From: Himantopus leucocephalus | Lineage: Eukaryota; Chordata; Aves; Charadriiformes; Recurvirostridae | Direction of reading: 5' to 3' | Assembly: GCA_003993805.1 (NCBI GenBank) | Contig: RSEF01000001.1 | Location: forward strand, 148,698,538-148,762,537 | DNA: 64,000 nucleotides | Shown: positions 49,201 through 58,200 of the stretch, piece by piece | Layout of the letters: each line of letters begins with the position of its first letter | How positions within the stretch are numbered: the first letter of the stretch is position 1 | The notes under the pieces: generated by a model | Databases searched by the model: none | What the model saw: the letters and a program-made list of their open reading frames with translations, nothing else | What the model was told of the DNA's origin: nothing | Program-made: the position numbers and the translations under genes

Positions 49201-52200
49201 CATTCCTCCACACTGTACACACTCAAGTCAGATTTGCTTGTGATCAAGATTTGCCACAGATTATCACAGACACATAGGTTGCTTGTGACTTACCGTCTTC
49301 TTTTTGATATGTCTGTGATAATCCTGGTAAAGACAGCTGATACCTCAAATTTCCTCTTGTTTAGTAAGATTTAGATAGAATTACTCTCTTGAGAAGATCA
49401 TGTGAGATCATGATACCTCGTAATATTTGCAAAGATACGAAATTTTTGTAGGAAGTAGTTTTAAAACATCTTGACTATTTTCAAAATGAAAAGAGAATAA
49501 AAGGTGGAACGCTCAGCCTGAAGAAAGTATTCTGCTGGTGGTGCTGGCAAATCTTTCCAGAAAGGCAGGCTTTTATCTTTTCGTAAGGGTGAGAGAGGGA
49601 CTTCTTCTGCCTTTGGGAAGTGTGATGCCTTTGAGTTATACAAAATTTGTCTGAGGACTGTAGTTGGAAAAAAAATAGTGATACCTTGTAATGGTATTAG
49701 CTTGCTGTTTGTTAACTCCCTAATGATGATCACTTAGTGAATATGACTAAATTAGGAAAGCAGAGCAAGATATGTGTGGACAAATGCCATGAAGTCTTAG
49801 TGAACCTGACGACTTAACTGCTTATGCTTAAATACAGTCTTGAATTACAAAAGAGATGTGAGTTTCATGGATTTTAACATTGTAGTAATTAGTAGTATTA
49901 TTATTAATGTTTTTGTACAAAAACGTAGGTGTTATTAAATGGAATTTTAGTCTTTCTGGTCCTAAAATCTAAGTATAATGCAGTAAGGTGCTATAAGAAA
50001 GCCTTTCTTGCGGTTTTCCTTATTCTTCCTGGTTTCTGCCTTTGATATTAATCTTAAATTTCTGCTAAAATTACATTTACTTGGGCATATTTTTTCATAA
50101 AAGAATGCCATATATTAGCTGGAAAGAAAGAATTGTATTTTATTACAGTCCAGTACAAACCTGAAGTTATGTATCATGGAATAAGCAGCAATTAGACATG
50201 AATTATATCTTTGACCTTACCAAAAACTAGTCATGTGCAATCTGGAAAGTGAAAACGAGTAAATCTGCTTCTTATAAAATCTTCTGTATTGGGATGTACT
50301 AATTGGGACAATGATAAGTGACTGTGGTTTTGTGTCATGATCTTTTTCAGTTACGTGAAGAGTTTGACCGGGGCATAGATGTTGTATTAGACGAAGAGCA
50401 CAGCATTCATGATGTTGCTGCTTTATTAAAGGAATTTCTGCGTGACATGCCTGACCCGCTTCTCACCAGAGAACTTTACACACCTTTCATCAACACCCTC
50501 TGTGAGCTCTGCAGCATTTTGATTTACTGATTTTCAAAAGCATACCTGTTTGAATTCTGTAATCTCTACTAACTATATTCTTTTTTCTGTGCATTTAATA
50601 CTCTGGCCTTGATTTGCTCCAAATATTTATATAGTATAAATTTGCTGAGGTCTTTCCTTGATTTCGTACTGTGTAACTATAGCTCAGAAAACTAGAACAA
50701 CAGACATTTCACTTATTATGCCTATTTTTTGCATTTGTGTATAGGATGTGATTCATATTACCTATTAAATCCTGACCCTGTAATTTGTTCACCGTTGGGA
50801 GATGACAGAGCCCCATTTGAAGCCCCGTCTCTTAGTACCATTAACACTTTTAAGTTTTAGAGCTACTTACTGACCAAAAATTCCAGTCTGGCTTCAAAAA
50901 CCTAGCTTCAAAAGTTCAAGTTTCATCATAATTAATGGTCCTTAAAGCTGACCTATTAAATACTCCCAAATGTGTTGCCTTATGCTAAGACCTGGGTGCA
51001 GACTCTGGCAGATTTGGGAAAAAGTGAAGTTGGACCCTTCAAGCTTAAGCTGCTGCCTGGTCTGTGTTCTTTAGATTCTTTCTAGCCCTCATGTCCGAGA
51101 TCCTGCCTCTGTCCCACCTTTGTCACTGGCTGCCATTGCATTTTAGATGGTTAAAGTGATGGTGATTGCAGAACGTCCTTTATATCCCTAGTTGCTTTCC
51201 CAGTCTCCTAGTAGCTCTGCAAGACGTGAAATTATAAGAAAACCCTTTTGAAATGGCTAAAGCATAAACTTGACTGGAATGCTTCCAGTGGTGCCCTGAA
51301 TATACCAGTAGCTATACCTAAATGAATGGAATAAGTGGAAAATTAAACAGAATTTTTGTGTCCAGTGACAGCAATGGAGGGTGCAACATGCATTTTGCTC
51401 TCTTACAGGCTGAGAAAAGAGCCTATGAACCTGTGAACAAAAAGTTGACCAACCAAGGCAAAAATCCCATAACAGTATTTGTTACACTTCTGATATTTCC
51501 TTAGAGTTTTCTCTTTTCCTTCTGCCATTATAAGGAAAATGATCCTTAAACAAAGCTATTCTCACACCTTCCCTTGGGCTGGGAACAGTATATTTGTTCT
51601 GCTTTTAGGTTAGTTGGAGTGATTTTCTTAGAATGTATTTTTTCCCCTCTTAGTATTAGAGCCAGATGAACAGCTAAGCACCTTACAGCTTCTCATTTAT
51701 CTTCTACCTCCCTGTAACTGCGATACCCTACACCGGCTGCTGCAGTTCCTCTCCACAGTGGCTGGCCACGCAGAAGACACCACAGACAAAGACGGCCAAG
51801 AGGTAGGTCCCGGTCGCTTGTGTCCTTCAACTTTGCTTAATTCATGGTCTGAAAAGAGATCTTTAAAGCTGTGAAGCAGACACAACGGTGGCATACTCCT
51901 GAAAGATGGGAGAGATTTCATATTCTTGCCTGTGCATTTGCCATTTAGTTGTTTACTATGTTCTTAGGGCTGAGAAAGTTTAATTTTTAAATGACTTAAT
52001 GAGTAAAGAACCTACCACTTCCTTTGGGAGATTCACAGCGTAATCGACCTTGTTGTTAAGAATGTGTCATGTTATCCATCCTTTCCCCCCCTTGTTTTAT
52101 CCTATTATATTCTATGGAAAAAAAGACTCACATAAGAAGGTGCCAGGCATTCAAGAGTATGCTCTTTCATTCTCTTTTCATTCTCTGCTGTTGCTTTCTT

Positions 52201-55200
52201 ATATGACCTTTGGACACAGGAGTTCACTTATTGGTTCCCGTAGCTTCCTTGTATGCACTGGGTAGTAAAGAAGAAAAAAATAAAGGATAGGAATTACAGT
52301 TGCACCCTTGCAACTGCTGGAGTGCAATCACTAGTGCAAACAGTGGTTGGCGTCAGGGTCCATCTTTTTGTCTGTTTTCCTTCTGGCCTCTTCCTGTTGC
52401 ATTCTAGACCAAATACAGTGGAGAGGTCGGAGTGCACCCATCCCACAGAGACAAGAACACCCACAGCCATGTAGCTAAGCTGCACTTCTGAGCGTTCACA
52501 TGTGTGCCTCTGAGCCATTCACACCAGAGAACATCTGAAAATCCAGGCTTCCCATTTTCTGCCAGGAAAATGCTTGAACTAGCGGGCTGCTCTGCAAAAG
52601 GTGGCAACCCTGTTAACCTTGAATGAGATGGAATGGTCTGTCACTGCTTGACAAAATTGTACCAGTTTATCCACGGGAAGGACTTCTCTGTCCTCTGAAC
52701 TGCAGCAGAGACTATTTCTGATGTTACTTCGGAGACTCTTCTGAAATTCTTAGAGAATTTTGTCTGCCACATGGAGAACCCTGCTGACTTCTGTCAAATT
52801 TGGACACCTTTTTGCAGTTGGCTGCTTTTAACAACTGGCACTGAGACTTGAGTTTTGCCAAATTTCTGCCTCAAGTCCTAACTTCCAATATGCTGTATGT
52901 GACTTCAAGGCCTGTTTTACTTTTAAATCTATTTTAAATGCTATTATTTTTGTCCTCAGCAAGGAGTTGATAAAAAAACTGCACCACTGTGATGGAAAGC
53001 ATTTAAAAAGAGCAGACTGTAACAATTCTACTGTGCTTAAAAACATCGCATGTATAAGCCAGCCAGGGGTCGTGGTCCTCCTGGTCCTGCAAAAAGTTCT
53101 CTGTTGGTTCCAGAATGTACCCAAGAGGATCTTATTGCAGGGCTAGAGGCTGATGCTGCTTAAGAGAGTTGCTTTGGCACAACAGTTGTATTAAAGGCAT
53201 TTTCATTCCCCTTAACAGTACATCTGCTCTGCTACAGGTATTTTGGCAAGGCAAATTTATGTAAGCTATCTTGGCAGTATTATAAGCATCAGGAATATTA
53301 TGTGCGATTGGATACCTTTTATAGATAATACAGTATTCTGCTTACAGTTATTTAAGCTATTTATTAATAATTAAGTGAATAAAGGCATACAGGGCAAGAG
53401 AAGGTATTTTATCAGACTGTTTGCTATCACTGGAAGGAAAACACCCAAGCTTTGGCACACAGGCCCTCTTCACAATTCTTTCGAAAGCCCGTCTCTCACG
53501 AAGTTGAAGACAGATGACTAACTTTAATAAAATCATTCATTCAGTTAATTTCAGTGGATATGTTTACAACATTTTTTAAGGGATGCCCCAAGGCTGCCCT
53601 TAAGGAAAGACTCACTGCAGATCCAGGCACAGCCAGAGGCTGCCCCCGNCATTCATTCAGTTAATTTCAGTGGATATGTTTACAACATTTTTTCAGGGAT
53701 GCCCCAAGGCTGCCCTTAAGGAAAGACTCACTGTTTGTACAAACAGCCTGCACATGCAGATCCCGGCACAGCCAGAGGCTGCCCCCANTCACTGCAGATC
53801 CAGGCACAGCCAGAGGCTGCCCCCGGCACGCTGGAGGCACCGCGGGCCTGTGCATCCTTGGTGGCTCAGTACTCTGACAGTATTTAAAAAGCAGGTCACC
53901 CGAAAAACAGCTGGGTGCGTGGTGGTGTGCAAATAAGGGAGCGTGCAGTACTCACAGTTACGCTGGGATGAGTCTCTAAACGACGAGCCATCATGTTTGT
54001 TCCGACTGCCTATGCACCTACTTAGTGCAGATGTCTTTCCAAGGTTACACGGTGGCCCCACCGATAAAAGGAAAAGGTCTTTTTACTGTCATCTCTACGC
54101 CATCTAGTTGAGCTCAGTAATAAATAAAACAGGTGCAGTCAGTGGNGTCTTTCCAAGGTTACACGGTGGCCCCACCGATAAAAGGAAAAGCTCTTTTTAC
54201 TGTCATCTCTACACCGTCTAGTTGAGCTCTGTAAAAAATAAAACAGGTGCAGTCAGTGAACAGTTTTAAGTTCAACTAGAACGTTCAGTAAATACCCTGC
54301 TACAAAAAAAAAATTAAAATATTGCTTTGAAAGGATTCATTTTATACCACTCATTTCTTGAAATGCTATTTTTACTGCCTCTTTTTGGTGCCTTTTCCTG
54401 TCCTTTTTTTTTTCATTAATTAGCTCAAATGTAACTGAAACTAAAGAAAAATAACTCTCATGATATTTTCTTGTTCTTTAAAAAAAGCCTGCAAGAAATA
54501 CTGGGTCAACAGCTGAAATTCACTTACAGTCTTATATAGTCAAACTACTGGCATCTTCTTCTGCATTCCCAGAATAGCAACCAAGTGGAGACACAGAGAG
54601 GAAGCACATGACCCCTGCTTTTTGCTCTGTTAAAAGAATAGAAGGGGAAAAAAGTAGTCTAATCACAAATGTGACAATGAAAATTTTGATTTAATAACCT
54701 ATATGACATATTTTTCAGATAATTTCTGTCTAGTCTAATATGTATTCCTAGCCTTCTACTTCCTCCAAAATCAGGTTACTATTGCTTCTTTGAACACAGA
54801 GTTATGAAAGTAGGAAAAAAGTAAAAGAAACCCAACAAAACAAAAAAATCCACCCGACAAGTAAACATTTGGCATGTTGTAGGAAACGAGCAAAAAGACA
54901 AGAAAATACTAACAAAAATAATGAGTGTGCTCCTTAATTATCTAAACTGTTTAAACGTGGAAGAGTGTGGTTTTCTTCACTATATCTGTTTCAAATCTTG
55001 AGTGTACTTGAGAAAGCTAACAGTTGTCAGTATTTGGTCCTAAGAGACAGTAATATGCTGAGGTGGTGAAGTAGGAGGGAGGTTCCCTGAGTTCAGAAGT
55101 ATGCCACTGCCGAGCTTCCAGAGAATTAAGGGCAGGCAGCATTTCCACCTTCTACTCCTCCAGTGCATTTGAAAATATATCCAGAAAATCCACAGTGTTT

Positions 55201-58200
55201 GTTGCAGAGATGTCCAAGCAAAGTGTTTCAGCATTTCTAAAAATTGCTCATTTTTTATTTGACTAGCACTCGATTTTGGTTTTGATGAATGAAGCATCTG
55301 CCAAATCAGGGGCGGGGAGAGAAAGAGTGTGTGTAGATGTGTGTATCTGTATACGTTAGACCCTGGGAGACCCTACCTCATTTGTATTCTGTTTTCTAGA
55401 TTACTGGGAACAAAATGACATCACTTAACCTGGCTACCATCTTTGGCCCTAACTTGTTGCACAAGCAGAAATCTACAGACAAAGAATTCTCGGTTCAGAG
55501 CTCAGCTCGAGCTGAAGAGAGTACTGCTATCATAGCTGTCGTACAAAAGATGATTGAAAACTATGAAGCCCTTTTCATGGTAGGTTGATGTTTCTTCATG
55601 TTAATCCTATGTGTTAATCCTAAGTTAAATGAGGAGATACCTGGTTGGTATTAAAGTAGACTAGGATGAAATAAGCTGTGGAATCTGCATTAAATGAGGG
55701 TCAATTATCATTGATAGAAAAAGTAGCCTTTTATTAAGGACAATGTTTTGCAGTAATCAATAATATTACAAATGTGTACTTATATCTTGCCTGGAGTGCT
55801 TTCTGTGTAGATAAGAGTATCTTCCTGCGAAGATTTCTGTCTGTGGAAATGATGGGGTTGGCTATTCAGTTGTATACGAAACAATGCACCAGCATTGCTC
55901 ATTAGTTTTGAAGACAAGACTGAAAATGACCTTTCACCTCTCTGTTTTGGAAGTCAGGGAGCCAGTTTTTTCTGCAGGTAGAAGAGATCCTTGGTTAAGT
56001 TAAGGAACAACCTCCCCTACCAAAGACTTTCTTGTTGGTTGGACGGGGAGGAAGCTTTCTCGTTTGTCAGTTGGATAGGAGTAGTAAAGAATAAATCTGT
56101 GTTGTTCCCGAGTACCTTTCTGTTCTCTTGCTGAAGCGAGGAAGTCCTTCATATAAGGGATGATGATCTTGGACTTGGACATGCTGCCTGCTTAAGGTGC
56201 AGCTTAGATAGATCACATTCCTTGTGCCTAGCAGTTACCTGGACAGTTCATTCTGTGGCTTTGCCTTTTTCTCTTTTTGTCTACAAAATTATGGATCAGC
56301 TTAGCATGATTTTTGCCTGAGAGAGCCTTGCTCTGGGGTAGCAGAGGCCAGTCAGACCTATTGGTGGGCACTATCCTGTCTTTATTTTAGTACATGCCTT
56401 AACAAGAACAGAGGTGTTGAAAAGGTGGAAAATAGCTTCATTTGTTGTGTCTTGAAACTAAGCAGCACTTTGTGTTATACTGAGGACACTGGTTCCCAAA
56501 ACAAGAGGAAGAACGCTCTGGAAAACTCCTTTAGTGCTCCAGCAAAGCTAGGTGCTGGATACGACTTTGGTGGGAGAAGATGGACAAGCCTGGACTGTGG
56601 GCACGTGGGGACTGATGGACACGTAGTACTGTAAGGGGAAGGTGCCTACCAGGTTTCAGCAGGGAGAGGAGCATGAGAAAAGCAGTCACGAGCCCTGCCT
56701 ATCAATCTTAGCCTCAGATGAACTTCCTTGTGGTTTTCTTCTCTTTTCCCTCACCACTGTATTGCCTTTCATTACATCCTTTGCTTTATTTTTATTCTTG
56801 TTCCAGTGAGATATTCAGCAATCTTTTTCTTTTTTTTCTTTTTTTTCTTTTTTTTTTTAATGCTTTTCACAGTTTGGGGAAACTTTAGGTGCTATTTTTC
56901 CTTCTATAGCAGGAAAAGAAAGTGACAGAATGGCACTCTTGTGCGAAGGTCTGCTGGCCCAGAGCGTGGCTGGCACTAGCAAGTTTAATATAATACTTGA
57001 ATAAGAATACGTGCTCTACTTTAAGTTTTCTTATTGTTGTTTCTCTGTAAGAACATTGTACAGCACAGCCGCATCTCAGCATATAATACTTCAGGCACAT
57101 ATTCAGACTTTCAGTGTGAAAAGGATAGGGCTTAGGGTTAGACTAACCTACATATGGTCTTTTCTAATTGTGATGGATTTATTCCTTTATCTCTTCCAAT
57201 GCTTGCATTTGCAGGTGAAGGTAAAACACAGTGTGGAAAAAAGAGCTGTCTTTTGTTTTCCAGAGTAGCTTTTCAGATTGTGAAGGGAGATTAGAATCAG
57301 CTTTCAAAAATGAGAGGCTCGCTGCACGTGAAAGGAGGACAAACCTATCTTAGATGGTCTTCTGAAAGCTGAAATACATTGATGTGAAATTTATAGAAAT
57401 GTCTAACAGATGAACATCTCAGGGTGCTTTCACTCTTCCCATTGCCATAGTTTAACAAACAACATGGCAAGTTCTGCCTGTTTTCTGGAGCAGTGTCTAG
57501 ACGCACACATCATAATTGATGTGCAGGATTGTGTCCAATTGCTCATAGTTTGTGTTTTGTAAAGCTTCTACCAGGGTTTACTTTCAACTTTTTCATTTTT
57601 TTTTTTCAGCAGCACAGGGAGACTCTTTGTATTCTGAAGATAATTAGCCCGGTGCATCCTTTGGTAATAGATACATTGGAAGGAAAAGACTTGTACATGT
57701 AATTGTAATAAACTCTGATCATTTGAAATCAGGCAACAGCAATTTGTTTTCCAAACCCATAAGAATGGGGCCAAACCAGGGCTGCTATTTATACTTGACA
57801 TTTACGCTACTTACGAAAAGAAAAACATCTGGACTCGAGCATGCAGCTCCAGCTATAACATACAGTGTATTGCTGCTAAGGTGTTTTTGTGTTTGGTTGG
57901 GGTTTTTTTTCCTGTTACTTCTGTATATGGGGAGGTTATAAAACTCTGATTGGCTTCAGCATTGAAACTGGAACAACATTTGTGAAATAAAACCTAGGAA
58001 ACCAGGATGTGTTGTGGAGCCCAGACCACAATATCAGAATGATTCTGACATATTAGCGGGTCAAGAAAGTTCTGTTTGTCAGAACAACCCAGGATACTGG
58101 GGACTGTTTTTATTAACCGTTTATCATTTGCATCAGTAATATGCAAACATGTGGGTTTCATATAGAAGATGTATTCTGACCTTGCTTCATTGATGTTAAA

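Larger units (their letters stand above)
51803..55399 (+). other. ARHGAP6: ARHGAP6 intron (3.6 kb), locally misassembled
   Basis: Bounded by GTAGGT and GTTTTCTAG. It contains two duplicated blocks interrupted by single Ns (53534-53835 and 54033-54259) within a CpG-richer patch at about 53.5-54.1 kb. Apparent frames there that span N positions are artefacts. The rest is AT-rich and unremarkable. Confidence 0.9.

Noticed and set aside
53667..53936. Open frames on both strands across 53667-53936
   Set aside because: They cross N positions inside a duplicated, probably misassembled block.
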